Below are positions 49,281 to 58,634 of a stretch of DNA of 64,000 nucleotides, in pieces. The stretch spans positions 3,782,001 through 3,846,000 of the forward strand of contig OZ255627.1 of NCBI GenBank assembly GCA_965276765.1, written 5' to 3'. Both the position numbers and the translations under genes were made by a program. The stretch is from G965276765 sp965276765 (GTDB lineage Bacteria > Actinomycetota > Acidimicrobiia > Acidimicrobiales > Palsa-688). The notes below the pieces were generated by a model that saw only the letters and a list, made by a program, of their open reading frames with translations, ran no database searches and was not told the DNA's origin. Within the stretch, counting starts at the first letter, position 1. Each line of letters opens with the position of its first letter.

Positions 49281-50993
49281 GTGCCCGACCCTCCGGCCCG
49301 ATCCGGCGGCCTCCTACCCGGGCATCGATCCGACCGAGAGGACAGCCGAGCCATCCGAGCCCGACCGATCGAGCGCGAGGCCAAGTTCGATGTCGACGAC
49401 GCCTTCGTCGTCCCCGACCTGCACGCCGTGGCCGGGCCCGTCCTCGTCGACGAGCTCGGCCCGGTCGAGCTGGTAGCCACCTACTACGACACCGACGATC
49501 TCCGCCTGCTGGCTCGGGGCGTCACCCTTCGTCATCGGGTCGGCGAGCGTACGCCGTCAGGCCCGCAGGGCCAAGGACTCTGGACCCTGAAGCTCCCGGT
49601 GGCGGCCTCCGGGCCCACCCTCGATCGTCGTGAGGTGGTCTGGCCCGGACCGCTCGACCACCTGCCAGCCAGGGCTGTCGAGCTCACCGCCGGCCTTCGC
49701 CGTCGTCGGCCCCTGCAGGAGGCGGCGGTGCTCACGACCGTGCGGCGCAGGATCGTCGTGCGGTCTCCCGACGGCCGCCCCCTCGCCGAGGTCGACGACG
49801 ACGTGGTCAGCCAAGCGGGGAGCATCGAGTCGTTCCGCCAGATCGAGGTCGAGCTCACCGGCGAGGGCGCCGGCGAAGGGGATGGGAGCGAGGAGGTGGG
49901 CGACGTCGTTCTCGTCGACGCCATCGGGCGCCTCCTGCGCCGAGCCGGAGCCCGCCGGGCGGCCAAGACCCCCAAGGTCCACAGGATCCTGATCTCCGGC
50001 TCCCCGGCGGCGGCGACCAAACCCAACACCCGTTCGCCCCTGACGAGGGAATCGACCCTCGACGAGGTCGCCGCCTTCGCCATCGGGTCGACGCTCGATG
50101 TCCTGTTGGCACAGGATCCCGCCGTCCGTCTGGGGGAGGACCCCGAAGCGGTGCACAAGACGAGGGTGGCCATCCGCCGACTCCGGGCTCATCTCCTCCT
50201 GCTCGGCGCGGTGCTCGACGAGGGATGGGTCACCCGGACCCGCTTCGAGTTGCGATGGCTGGCCGGGGCCCTCGGGCGGGTCCGCGACGTCGATGTGCTC
50301 GCCATCCAACTCGAGGCGGATCGAGGGCTCATCGACCCGTCCGACCGTGACGCCGTCGATCGGCTGGGCCTGCGCCTGGCCGACGAGCGCCAGGACGCCG
50401 CCCGCGATCTGGACAGGATCATGAGCAGCGGCGGCTACCTCGATCTCGTCGACCAGCTGGTCGCCGCGGCCGAAGCCGCACCGTGGCGCTCCAGCCCGAG
50501 CGGGTCAGGCGCCGACAGGGCCGGCACGGGCGAAAGGGCCAAGAAGGCTGACAAGGGCGGCAGGGCCGGCGGCTTGGTTCCGTCGGCCCCGGCCCGAGTG
50601 ATCCTGCCGCGCCTGTTGCGAAAGCCGTGGCGCGCCACGAACGCCGGAGCGGGGGCCGTCGGTGCCCGGCAGAGCGGCGAGGAGTTGCACGAGCTGCGGA
50701 AGCGGGCCAAACGATTGCGCGACGACGCCGAGCTGGCCGCGCCGGTCCTCGGGTCCCAGGTGGCCAGGGTGGCGAAGGCGGCGACGGCGCTGCAGGCGGT
50801 GCTCGGCGAGCACCACGACGCCGTGGTCATGGAACGATGGCTGCGCGTTGTGGGCCGCCACGACCAACGGGTGGCCTTCGCGGCCGGCCAGCTGGTGGCC
50901 GCCCAACAGGCGAGGCAGCAGGAGGCGCAACGGGCCTGGCGGCCGGCGTGGTCGAAGCTCGACAACAAACGGGTGCGCGCGGCGTTGCGATAG
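49281..50993 (+). CDS. CYTH-CHAD domain protein
   Basis: 570 aa. N-terminal CYTH (triphosphate tunnel) domain, recognised from 'IEREAKFDV' (E-x-E-x-K type) and 'VELVATYYDTDDLRLLARGV'. C-terminal CHAD helical domain starts near 265 ('VHKTRVAIRRLRAHLLLLG') and includes the second conserved block 'LHELRKRAKRLRDDAEL'. CHAD domains bind polyphosphate and CYTH domains hydrolyse triphosphates, so a polyphosphate-related role is likely. A low-complexity Gly/Lys insert is at about 408-430. GTG 49281; no better start in frame. Confidence 0.88.
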   Translation: MPDPPARSGGLLPGHRSDREDSRAIRARPIEREAKFDVDDAFVVPDLHAVAGPVLVDELGPVELVATYYDTDDLRLLARGVTLRHRVGERTPSGPQGQGLWTLKLPVAASGPTLDRREVVWPGPLDHLPARAVELTAGLRRRRPLQEAAVLTTVRRRIVVRSPDGRPLAEVDDDVVSQAGSIESFRQIEVELTGEGAGEGDGSEEVGDVVLVDAIGRLLRRAGARRAAKTPKVHRILISGSPAAATKPNTRSPLTRESTLDEVAAFAIGSTLDVLLAQDPAVRLGEDPEAVHKTRVAIRRLRAHLLLLGAVLDEGWVTRTRFELRWLAGALGRVRDVDVLAIQLEADRGLIDPSDRDAVDRLGLRLADERQDAARDLDRIMSSGGYLDLVDQLVAAAEAAPWRSSPSGSGADRAGTGERAKKADKGGRAGGLVPSAPARVILPRLLRKPWRATNAGAGAVGARQSGEELHELRKRAKRLRDDAELAAPVLGSQVARVAKAATALQAVLGEHHDAVVMERWLRVVGRHDQRVAFAAGQLVAAQQARQQEAQRAWRPAWSKLDNKRVRAALR

Positions 50994-51159
50994 CCGCAGC
51001 CACCACGCCCACGGCGAGGCCGCCGCCGCCGGGCTTCGCCGGCAAACCGGTTCGACCGTCCGGCGGCGCCATTCCCCCGGTATCAATGGGGACGTGGCAG
51101 GATAAGCGACTTCCCGGGGGGACACCCGGACTCTCGATTGGGAAAGGGCTTGGATCGGC

Positions 51160-52335
51160 GTGGACACCCCGGACTATGGCGAGGCGCTGCGGGCCATTCA
51201 CGAGCTGGCGCCGAGTGCCGTCGCCGACAGCCTTGGGCACCTGGCCCGGCGCGCCGGGGCGTCCGACATCGTGTTGTACCTCGCCGACTTCGAGCAGGCC
51301 GTGCTGCGTCCGATTCCCGACCGGGGCGCCCACGCCGAGCTCCCCGTCGGCGAGCCGGTGCTTGGCACCGTGGCCGGCGAGGCCTTCGGGCGCCAGCGGC
51401 TCATCAGCGAGGTGCATGACGGCGGCTTTCGGGTCTGGGTCCCGATCATCGAGGGCTCAGACTGCACCGGGGTCATGGCCCTCAGCATCGACGGGCCGCT
51501 CGACGATTCGGCGAGGGAAAGGTGCGAGGAGCTCGGCCTGCTGGCGGGGTGCGCCATCGCCATCGCGGCGCGCTACACCGACCTCTACAACCTCGTCCGG
51601 CGACGCCGGGCCATGAGCCTCCCGGCCAGCATGCAATGGGGACTGCTCCCTCCGCTGCGCCTGAGCGTTCCCGAGGTGACGTCGAGCGCTGTGCTCGAGC
51701 CGGCCTACGACGTCGGCGGGGACTGTTTCGACCATGCCGTCAACGGGTTCGACCTGGACGTGGCCATCATGGACGCCGTCGGCCACGGCCTCGGCTCGAG
51801 CCTGGTCTCGGCCCTCGCTATCGGCGCCTACCGCCACGATCGCAGGGAAGGTCGGTCGCTGACCGCCATGCACCAGCATCTCGACCAGGTGATCGGCGAG
51901 CAGTTCGACGGCGAGACGTTTGTCACCGGCCAACTGGCCCGGCTCGCGCTGCGCAGCGGGGAGCTGACGTGGACCAACGCCGGGCATCCGCCGCCGCTTC
52001 TCATTCGCGATGGGGGGGTGGCCAAGGCGTTGGAGTGCCGGCCGTCGCTGCCTTGGGGGCTCGGCGGTCGGCTCGAGCACCAGGCCGTGGAGTGGCTGCA
52101 GCCAGGAGATGCCGTGCTCTTCTACACCGACGGTGTCACCGAGGGCAGAGGACCCGACGGCGAACCGTTTGGCCTGTCCCGCCTGCATCATCTGGTGGCG
52201 AGCGCCATCCACGCCAACGGCCCCGCGTCGGGTGGGGTCGTGCACCGGTTGATCGACGAGGTGCTCGACTTTCAGGACCGTCATCTCAGAGACGATGCCA
52301 CGATGGTGTGGGTCGCCTGGGAAGGCGATCGGTAA
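51160..52335 (+). CDS. GAF-like sensor with SpoIIE/PP2C-type serine phosphatase
   Basis: 391 aa. Residues 1-140 are GAF-like ('VLYLADFEQAVLRPIPDRG', 'FRVWVPIIEGSDCTGVMAL'). Residues 155-390 form an RsbU/SpoIIE phosphatase: 'YDVGGDCFDHAV', 'AIMDAVGHGLGSSLVSALA', 'WTNAGHPPPLLI', 'VLFYTDGVTEGRG' and 'LRDDATMVWV', with metal-binding Asp residues present. Likely dephosphorylates an anti-sigma-factor antagonist in a stress partner-switching pathway; no anti-sigma gene is adjacent. Confidence 0.9.
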   Translation: MDTPDYGEALRAIHELAPSAVADSLGHLARRAGASDIVLYLADFEQAVLRPIPDRGAHAELPVGEPVLGTVAGEAFGRQRLISEVHDGGFRVWVPIIEGSDCTGVMALSIDGPLDDSARERCEELGLLAGCAIAIAARYTDLYNLVRRRRAMSLPASMQWGLLPPLRLSVPEVTSSAVLEPAYDVGGDCFDHAVNGFDLDVAIMDAVGHGLGSSLVSALAIGAYRHDRREGRSLTAMHQHLDQVIGEQFDGETFVTGQLARLALRSGELTWTNAGHPPPLLIRDGGVAKALECRPSLPWGLGGRLEHQAVEWLQPGDAVLFYTDGVTEGRGPDGEPFGLSRLHHLVASAIHANGPASGGVVHRLIDEVLDFQDRHLRDDATMVWVAWEGDR

Positions 52336-52409
52336 TGGTTGGACAAGTCCGCCGTGATCTGGCAGAATCTTCTTTCCTCCGACCGACCCCCTCGGTCGTC
52401 GAGTGAAAT

Positions 52410-52446
52410 GACAGGAGCCCGGCACCCCCCCCGCCGGGCTTCTGTC
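52410..52446 (+). terminator. Hairpin terminator after the phosphatase gene
   Basis: GACAGGAGCCCGGC (from 52410) pairs with GCCGGGCTTCTGTC (to 52446), one mismatch, around a C-rich loop. It lies between the phosphatase gene and the convergent ferredoxin operon. Confidence 0.75.
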
Positions 52447-52512
52447 GCGTGCGGGTTTCCTTTTGGGGAATGGCGCGGCGGGGTGCGGGCTGCGGTGTCG
52501 AGGCGAGCCTGC

Positions 52513-52773
52513 TCAGTGCGGCGGCCGGCTCGCCGCCGCCGCACGGTGGGCCGGTGAAGGCGAAGGTTCGGCGTGGCGCTCGAGGCGAAGGGCGAGCGTG
52601 GGGCAGAGGGCAACCGCTCGACGGGCGGCGCCCAGCCGATCGGCGGCGAGCGGGTCAGCGGTGACGATCGGGTAGCCCCAGTCGTCGAGGACGATGTCAC
52701 CGGGGAGCAACGCCGCACACAGGCCGCGGCCGTCGCAGGCGATCGGGTCGACGGTGAGCCTCCATCGGGTCAT
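52513..52773 (-). CDS. Ferredoxin, single-cluster type
   Basis: 86 aa. 'DPIACDGRGLCAALLPGDI' (C-x5-C) and 'AVALCPTLALRLE' (C-P) fit the three-Cys [3Fe-4S] ferredoxins of actinobacteria; the Cys that would make a 4Fe cluster is absent. Electron carrier for the flavoprotein encoded just upstream. ATG 52773 overlaps the NuoF-like stop (ATGA). Confidence 0.85.
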   Translation of the reverse strand: MTRWRLTVDPIACDGRGLCAALLPGDIVLDDWGYPIVTADPLAADRLGAARRAVALCPTLALRLERHAEPSPSPAHRAAAASRPPH

Positions 52774-53996
52774 CGCCACGACCCCCTCGACGGCGGGACC
52801 GCCCACGGCGATCTGGGCCGGCGACAGGTGCCCGCTTGGTGCTCGGCGACCTCGGTCGCGAACACGTCGAGTGCCGAGGCGACGAAGCCGGCGGCGCCGT
52901 CGGGGAAGTGACAGGCGCCCCGCCCGGAGATCATGGTCGCCCATCGGCGCAGATCATCGGCACCGGTCTCGTGACCCTGGAGCGATCCGATGGTGGTGGC
53001 AATGTCGGCCAGACCCCATTGGCACGGGCCGCACTGGCGGGCGCTGTTGGCCGCGTACCACCCGGCCACCCTGGCCACCTCGTCCACGACGCACACGTCG
53101 TCGTCGGCGACGAGGATCACGCCGCTGCCGACGCCGACGCCGGCCGCGGCGCACGATTCGCGGTCGAGACGGAGGCCGGCGGAGGTGGTGGCGTCGAGCC
53201 AGCGGCCGGCGTAGCCACCGACGAGCACGGCGCGCACCGTCCGGACGCCGGCCTGGGTCAAGAGGGCGTCGAGGGGATGGCCGCAGACGATCTCGTAGAC
53301 GCCCGGCCGGTCCACCGCGCCGCGCACGGTGACCAGCCGCGTGCCGGGATCCTGCGCCGGCCCGACCTGCCGGTACCAGTCGGCCCCGTACCGGGCGACG
53401 AGGGCCAGGTCGGCGAGCGTCTCCACGTTGCTGACGAGCGTCGGTCGCCCGCCGACTCCCCGATGCCGGGGCGCTCGACCCGTCGGCCGGGCCGGGCCAC
53501 CGTCGATGAAGCTGACCAGGGCCGTTCCCTGTCCGGCCACATAGGTCGGCGGTGTCTCCACGAGCTCGACGGCGACCCGGTCGTGGCGTTGGGAGCGCGC
53601 CTCGTTGACCCGGTGCCGGACGTCGGGGGTTCCCGCTTCGATGCAGAGGATGGCCCGGGTTGCGCCGACGGCGCCGGCCGCGGCGGCCAGCCCGTCGAGG
53701 ACCAGATGAGGAGCGTCGCAGAGGAGGGTCTTGTCCTTGGCGCTGAGCGGTTCGGACTCGGCGCCGTTGGCGACGACGACCGTTCTCCGGCCGGCGCCGA
53801 CGGCGGCCAGCTTGCGGGCGAGGGCAAAGTCCGCACCGCCTCGGCCACCCAGGCCGGCCCGTGCGACCTCGTCGACGAGCGAGGGACCACACGCAGGGAG
53901 CGGACCGTAGCGGTCCAAGTGGTCGCCGATGCTTGGGGTGCCGCCGAGCAGCCGGGGGGTCACGACGGCCGGGCAGTCGACGGCGGTGGTGGTCAC
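52770..53996 (-). CDS. NuoF-like NADH/FMN iron-sulfur oxidoreductase
   Basis: 408 aa. FMN/NADH-binding region 'GLGGRGGADFALARKLAAVG', 'VVANGAESEPLSAKDKTLL' and 'RPTLVSNVETLADLALVARY'; SLBB-type region 'TRLVTVRGAVDRPGVYEIVC'; C-terminal 4Fe-4S site with 'NSARQCGPCQWGL' and a later Cys ('GRGACHFPDG'). It resembles the 51-kDa subunit of complex I and would feed electrons from NAD(P)H to ferredoxin or the membrane partner. GTG 53996 overlaps the preceding stop (GTGA). Confidence 0.88.
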   Translation of the reverse strand: MTTTAVDCPAVVTPRLLGGTPSIGDHLDRYGPLPACGPSLVDEVARAGLGGRGGADFALARKLAAVGAGRRTVVVANGAESEPLSAKDKTLLCDAPHLVLDGLAAAAGAVGATRAILCIEAGTPDVRHRVNEARSQRHDRVAVELVETPPTYVAGQGTALVSFIDGGPARPTGRAPRHRGVGGRPTLVSNVETLADLALVARYGADWYRQVGPAQDPGTRLVTVRGAVDRPGVYEIVCGHPLDALLTQAGVRTVRAVLVGGYAGRWLDATTSAGLRLDRESCAAAGVGVGSGVILVADDDVCVVDEVARVAGWYAANSARQCGPCQWGLADIATTIGSLQGHETGADDLRRWATMISGRGACHFPDGAAGFVASALDVFATEVAEHQAGTCRRPRSPWAVPPSRGSWR

Positions 53997-54589
53997 GATG
54001 AGCTCCTGACGAGCGGCCGGGGCCGGGCGGGCCCTCGGGTGGCAATCCGGGGTTTGCCCCCCTGCCGGTCCTGGTGGCGGGCCCCGACGAGCCTCACGAC
54101 GGCGGCGATACCGACGGCGGCGGCCGTGGCTGCGTAGAGCGATGTCGTCCACCAGCGGCCGGTGTCGGTCCCCGAACCGATGGCGTGGCTCACGGCGAGA
54201 GGCCATATGGCGTAGGCGAACCAGTGCACTGCCCTCCACGCCCGCCGGCCGATCCGGACCCTGATCAGGCTGGTGATCACGACGGCGAGCATCAGGTCGA
54301 AGGCGACGGCACCCAACCCGACCCACAGGGCTCGGTAGCCGGAGAGCCAGGGCACCACGATAGCGGGCCAGGAGATCGAGACGTATGTGTCGAGGATGGC
54401 GGTGGTGACGTGCAGGGCGAGGAACACCACGGCGAGGAGGGAGGCGTTGCGATGGACCATGCCTATGACGGCGTCCGAGCGGCGACTGGCGGGCTTCCGG
54501 CCGGCGTTGACGATGCCGAGGACCACGGTGACGCTGAAGAGGCCGAGGGCGACGAGGCCGCTCGCTCGCATGAGGTACCAGATGGCCAT
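53993..54589 (-). CDS. Ferric-reductase-like transmembrane protein
   Basis: 198 aa with five to six membrane segments ('LVALGLFSVTVVLGIVN', 'ASLLAVVFLALHVTTAI', 'WVGLGAVAFDLMLAVVITSL', 'AVHWFAYAIWPLAVSHAIGS'). His residues at 'VHRNAS', 'ALHVTT', 'AVHW' and 'VSHAIG' are placed to bind haem as in ferric-reductase-like domains. It would carry electrons across the membrane from the NuoF-like protein to an external acceptor. Confidence 0.85.
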   Translation of the reverse strand: MAIWYLMRASGLVALGLFSVTVVLGIVNAGRKPASRRSDAVIGMVHRNASLLAVVFLALHVTTAILDTYVSISWPAIVVPWLSGYRALWVGLGAVAFDLMLAVVITSLIRVRIGRRAWRAVHWFAYAIWPLAVSHAIGSGTDTGRWWTTSLYAATAAAVGIAAVVRLVGARHQDRQGGKPRIATRGPARPRPLVRSSS

Positions 54590-54638
54590 TAGAGACCGCG
54601 GATGATCAGCTGGCGCAGCCGGAGGCGGCAGCGGGCCA

Positions 54639-55613
54639 TTACGCCGCCAGCTCGGGGACGGAGGTGCGATCGTGGTCGTCGGGCCCGCTCGGCCAGCCGT
54701 TGACGACGACGACCGTCCCGTCGGGACGGACGAGGCGGGCGGGGAGCCCCCTCGATGAGAGCCACTGCGGCGCGCCCGCCCCGATGATGATGGCCGCGGT
54801 CGATGCGATGTTGGCGTCCACGCATGACGACGCGGCGACGCTCACCGTCCGCCAGTACTCGCCGGCGGGTCGGGAGGTGCGGGGATCGACGATGTGGTGC
54901 TGGGGCATGCCCCCTCGCTGCCAGCGTCGGGCCGAGGTGCCGGACGTGGCCACGGCCCCAACGCCGAACGACACGGTCTGGCCGGGTACCGGTGATTCGG
55001 GCGGGGTGTCGGCCCGGTCGGTGACCCGGACGCACCAGCCCTTCTCCGGGCTCGGGCCGATCATGGCAATGTCGCCGCCGAGGCCCACGAGGACCCCGGT
55101 GTCGAGCCGGCGCCTGACCCGGTGAGCGGCCCGGTCGGCACACAACGCCTTGGCCGTGGCCCCGAGGTCGACGGCGACGCCGGGGGCCACCCGCGCCCGT
55201 CTGCGGTCGCGGTCGATGGCGATGGAGCGCCACCCTGGCACCCGGCGGAAGGAGGCGACCGGGGGCCCGTCCTTGTCCATCCGGGCGAAGTCGCGGTCGT
55301 AGCCGAGGGCCATGAGGCTCGAGCCGACCGTGGGGTCGACGAGGCCGGCGGTCTCCGTGGCCGCATCGACGGCGACGTCGAGGGCCTCTATGAGCCACGG
55401 GGAGACGGCGACCGCAGCCCGCCCTGCGGCCCGGTTGAGCCGGGAGAGGTCGGAGTCGTCGCGGAACCGGCTGCAGGCCAGGTCGCACTCTCGGATCTCG
55501 GACTCGACCTCGTCGACGGCGCCGGAGAGGCAAAGTGGATCGGTCACGGCCACCACGGCGATCGTGCCGAGAGCGGGGAAGCGGCCGACGGAGGGTCGGG
55601 GCCGCCCGGTCAC
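54639..55613 (-). CDS. apbE: FAD:protein FMN transferase
   Basis: 324 aa. ApbE features: 'CSRFRDDSDLSRLNR', 'VDPTVGSSLMALGYDRDF', 'GVAVDLGATAKALCADRA' and 'HHIVDPRTSRPAG'. It attaches FMN covalently to Thr/Ser of exported flavoproteins. GTG 55613 lies in a GTGA overlap with the gene before. Its natural substrate should be encoded in the same operon, but the preceding gene lacks an FMN-binding domain. Confidence 0.9.
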   Translation of the reverse strand: MTGRPRPSVGRFPALGTIAVVAVTDPLCLSGAVDEVESEIRECDLACSRFRDDSDLSRLNRAAGRAAVAVSPWLIEALDVAVDAATETAGLVDPTVGSSLMALGYDRDFARMDKDGPPVASFRRVPGWRSIAIDRDRRRARVAPGVAVDLGATAKALCADRAAHRVRRRLDTGVLVGLGGDIAMIGPSPEKGWCVRVTDRADTPPESPVPGQTVSFGVGAVATSGTSARRWQRGGMPQHHIVDPRTSRPAGEYWRTVSVAASSCVDANIASTAAIIIGAGAPQWLSSRGLPARLVRPDGTVVVVNGWPSGPDDHDRTSVPELAA

Positions 55614-55951
55614 GACGCCCCCGATGTGGCCGCCGCCGGGCTCGACGTCGACGAAGGCACGGTGGTCGCAGGGGTCGTGGTAGGGCTCGTCGTCTGGCGC
55701 GTCGTGGTCGAGGTCTTGTGGGCGTCCCGGTTCCCGGGCGACGTCGTCGGATGTGATGTGCCGATCGCGCCGAGTGTCGTGGTGGATGTGGTGGCGCCCG
55801 CCGCCGAGTGGTGGGCGGTGGTGTGGTCGGCGGCGAGGCCCACGAAGAGCCCCCCGGCCAGCAGCGAGCCGCCGGCGAGCCACGACGTAGTGACCCTGGC
55901 TTTGCGGACGCTGTTGGGGACCCTCCGACGGCTAGGACGAGACGGGCGCAT
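55610..55951 (-). CDS. Short membrane-anchored Thr/Ser-rich protein, possible degenerate FMN acceptor
   Basis: 113 aa. Basic N-terminus, one hydrophobic segment ('TSWLAGGSLLAGGLFVGLAA'), then an extracytoplasmic Thr/Ser/Pro tail with no folded domain. First gene of the redox operon, where an FMN-binding (PF04205-like) secreted protein would be expected. The tail ends 'ATSGAS' and has 'AAGATTS', which only partly resemble the D-x-x-[S/T]-G-A-[T/S] flavinylation motif (Asp missing). Confidence 0.68.
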   Translation of the reverse strand: MRPSRPSRRRVPNSVRKARVTTSWLAGGSLLAGGLFVGLAADHTTAHHSAAGATTSTTTLGAIGTSHPTTSPGNRDAHKTSTTTRQTTSPTTTPATTVPSSTSSPAAATSGAS

Positions 55952-56086
55952 GCAGGTCAGGATGGCGCCAGGCCCTGAGAGCCCCCTGACATGCTGCTTG
56001 GAGTCGGCTGGGAATTTGTTCGGAGGTGAGCGGGTCGGTCGCCACGGGTAGGACTCACCGGTTCGCCGAGGCAGGGAGAGACCATC

Positions 56087-56302
56087 ATGGCCGAGAACAC
56101 GTATTCGATCAGCGAGATCGTCGGGACGTCGAAGACGGGCGTCGACGACGCCATCAGGGGCGGCATCGAGCGCGCCTCGGAGACGCTGCGCAGTCTCGAT
56201 TGGTTCGAGGTGACCGGGATCAGGGGTCACATCGAGAGCGACAGCCTCTGCCACTTCCAGGTGACCATGAAGGTCGGGTTCCGTCTCGACGAGCCGAGCT
56301 GA
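56087..56302 (+). CDS. Dodecin family flavin-binding protein
   Basis: 71 aa, full length. 'YSISEIVGTSKTGVDDAIRG' and 'SLDWFEVTGIRGHIE' (conserved Trp that stacks on flavin) and 'FQVTMKVGFRLD' are diagnostic. Dodecins form hollow 12-mers that store or buffer riboflavin/FMN. Divergent from the flavin-dependent redox operon, which fits. Confidence 0.92.
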   Translation: MAENTYSISEIVGTSKTGVDDAIRGGIERASETLRSLDWFEVTGIRGHIESDSLCHFQVTMKVGFRLDEPS

Positions 56303-56393
56303 CGCCGCCTCGGATGTCGAAGGGCTTCGGGAGACCGTGGGAGCGGTTTGTGGCGTCGCCCGAGGTCCCAACGGCCACGGTCATGGCATCGGC

Positions 56394-57902
56394 TTATCCT
56401 GCGTGGGCCGACGGCAGAGTCAGGTCCTCTGTCTCGCCGACGGCTTGCACCGGCGTTGGCACGTGGCCCTTGACCCTGATGACTGCGGCGGAGACGATCA
56501 GTCCGGCGAGCAACAGCCCGGCGGCCACCGTGAACGCCTCGGTGTAGCCATGGGTGGTCGCCGCCGCGACCGTCGCCGCGCTGACGTGGCCGTGGGCGTG
56601 GGCGTGGGCAAGGCGGTCGCGGGTAGAGGTCGCGGCGATGGTCCCGAGCACGGACAGGCCGATGGCTCCTCCGATCTGCTGCGAGGTGTTCAGGAGAGCC
56701 GAGGCCAGTCCGGTCTCGCGGGGCTTAACACCCGATACGGCGGTGGTCGTCAGGGGGACGAAACATTGCCCCATCCCCACCGCCAGCAGGAGCAGCGGTC
56801 CGAGCAGGTCCAGATAGCCGCTGGTGGCGGTGAGCCGGGTCATCCACGCCAACCCGCCGAAGGCAAGGGCCGGGCCGACGAGCAGCGGGACCCGGATGCC
56901 GATCCTCGTCACGATCCTGGAGGTGCCGACCGCAGCGAGCATGATCCCCGCCGCCATTGGCAAAAAGGAAAGCCCGGTATGGATGGCGGTGTAGCCGTGA
57001 ATGCTTTGCAGGTACTGGGTCAAGAAGAAGAAGGCCGAGAAGATCGATGTCCCGACGACCAGCATGATGGCGTACGCCCCCGACCGGTTGCGGTTGGCGA
57101 AGATCGTCAGCGGCATCAGCGGCGCCGGGTGGACCCGCTCGATGACCAAGAACCCGGCCAGCAGCACCCCCGCTGCCACCAGCGGCAGCACCGTTCCCAA
57201 CGCCCCCCAGCCGTGGGTCGAGGCGTTGGTCACCCCGTAGACGAGCGAGATCATTCCGGCGGTGACGGTGACCGCTCCCGGGATGTCCAACCGCCCCGCT
57301 TGGCCCTTGGACTCCTTGAGGGCTCGAGGGGCGAGAAACAGGCCCACCGCGGCGATGGGCACGTTGACGAAGAAGATCCATCGCCACGAGACGTAGCTGG
57401 TGAAGATTCCACCGAGAAGCAAGCCCACCGCACCGCCTGCGCCCGACATGGCCGCGTAGATGCCCATCGCCCTGTTGCGTTCCCGGCCCTCGGGGAAGGT
57501 TGTCGCAACCAGCGAGAGCGCGGTAGGCGAAGCGATGGCGCCGCCGATGCCTTGCAGACCTCGGGTGGCGATCAGCCACGCCTGGTCTTGGGCGAACCCA
57601 CCCAACAGTGAAGCCACCGCGAAGATGGCGATGCCGATCATGAACATCCGCCGCTTGCCGTAGAGGTCGCCGGTGCGACCGCCGAAGAGGAGCATGCCAC
57701 CGAAGGTCAGGGCGTAGGCGGTGATCAGCCACTCCAGGTTCGCCTCGGAGAAGTGCAGCGCCCGGTGGATGGTTGGCAGGGCGACGTTGACGATGGTGGC
57801 GTCCAACACGATCATCAACTGCGCCGCAGAGATGACCACGAGCGCCAACCCGAGATGCGTGTTTTCGGTCCCGGGCTCGGATGCGGTTGTCTGTTCGGCC
57901 AT
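56394..57902 (-). CDS. MFS drug efflux transporter, DHA2 (EmrB/QacA) type
   Basis: 502 aa, 14 predicted membrane segments. Motifs 'LDATIVNVALPTIHRALHF' (motif D1-like), 'GGRTGDLYGKRRMFMIGIAI' (motif A) and 'GIYAAMSGAGGAVGLLLGGI' (motif C). Proton-driven export of drugs or toxic compounds. The TetR gene 8 bp upstream on the same strand is its likely repressor. Confidence 0.93.
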   Translation of the reverse strand: MAEQTTASEPGTENTHLGLALVVISAAQLMIVLDATIVNVALPTIHRALHFSEANLEWLITAYALTFGGMLLFGGRTGDLYGKRRMFMIGIAIFAVASLLGGFAQDQAWLIATRGLQGIGGAIASPTALSLVATTFPEGRERNRAMGIYAAMSGAGGAVGLLLGGIFTSYVSWRWIFFVNVPIAAVGLFLAPRALKESKGQAGRLDIPGAVTVTAGMISLVYGVTNASTHGWGALGTVLPLVAAGVLLAGFLVIERVHPAPLMPLTIFANRNRSGAYAIMLVVGTSIFSAFFFLTQYLQSIHGYTAIHTGLSFLPMAAGIMLAAVGTSRIVTRIGIRVPLLVGPALAFGGLAWMTRLTATSGYLDLLGPLLLLAVGMGQCFVPLTTTAVSGVKPRETGLASALLNTSQQIGGAIGLSVLGTIAATSTRDRLAHAHAHGHVSAATVAAATTHGYTEAFTVAAGLLLAGLIVSAAVIRVKGHVPTPVQAVGETEDLTLPSAHAG

Positions 57903-57910
57903 GAGCAGGG

Positions 57911-58594
57911 TCAGTCCCTTCGGGTCGGACGAGGTGGCTTCTTCGGCTTCGGGGCGGGCCGGGCCAGCAGGGCGGGCAGCACGATGTTGTCGATCACGGC
58001 CTCGGCGAACGCCGGATCCGGGGTGGCGCCGGTGAAGATCAGGCGGTGCACGCCCAAGGCGGGCAGCACGGCGGCGACCATGCCCGGATCGGGAGGAGCG
58101 GCGATCTCGCCACGGGCCACCGCTCGTTCGATGATCATCGCCACGGCACGCTCGGGAGGCGTGGCGATCTTCTCGGTCGCTCTCCGCAGCTCGGGGTCCA
58201 CCAGCACGGCCGACACCATCCCGGTGATCAAGCGGATCTTGTACTGAGACAAACAGTCTCCGCCCCCCAGCAGATGGGCGGAAAGAGCGGCCAGGTCGCC
58301 CCGCAGCGAGCCCGTATCGGGAGCCTCAGCCCCGATGCGTTCGTGAGCCATGGCATCGGCCACGAGCTCGGCCTTGTTGGACCACCTCCGGTACACGGTC
58401 GCCTTGCCGGCGCCGACCCGGGCGGCGACCGCTTCGACGGTCAGGCGGTCGTAGCCGATCTCCGCCACCAGCTCGAGAGCGGCCTGGCGTAGGGCGTCAT
58501 CGCGAGACGCATCCAGATAGCGGCCGCCATGAGAGCGCTCGGAACCCCGGCCGGACGGGCCGGCGGTGGGAGAGAGGGAACGGCCAGCAACCAC
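57911..58594 (-). CDS. TetR family transcriptional regulator
   Basis: 227 aa. TetR HTH 'QAALELVAEIGYDRLTVEAV', 'VGAGKATVYRRWSNKAELVA' at about 35-80, then a helical C-terminal ligand domain. In an operon with the MFS pump downstream. A near-palindrome 40 bp upstream of the start is the probable operator. GTG 58594; a later start near residue 25 is possible. Confidence 0.92.
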   Translation of the reverse strand: MVAGRSLSPTAGPSGRGSERSHGGRYLDASRDDALRQAALELVAEIGYDRLTVEAVAARVGAGKATVYRRWSNKAELVADAMAHERIGAEAPDTGSLRGDLAALSAHLLGGGDCLSQYKIRLITGMVSAVLVDPELRRATEKIATPPERAVAMIIERAVARGEIAAPPDPGMVAAVLPALGVHRLIFTGATPDPAFAEAVIDNIVLPALLARPAPKPKKPPRPTRRD

Positions 58595-58634
58595 AGAGAC
58601 TCCAGACCACGGTCAAACGGATCGGTTCCGTTCC

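Noticed and set aside
47279..49480. A 733-codon minus-strand open frame opposite the secreted protein
   Set aside because: Arg/Gly/Val-rich antisense shadow, typical of GC-rich DNA; the plus strand has a signal peptide and ordered domain sequence.
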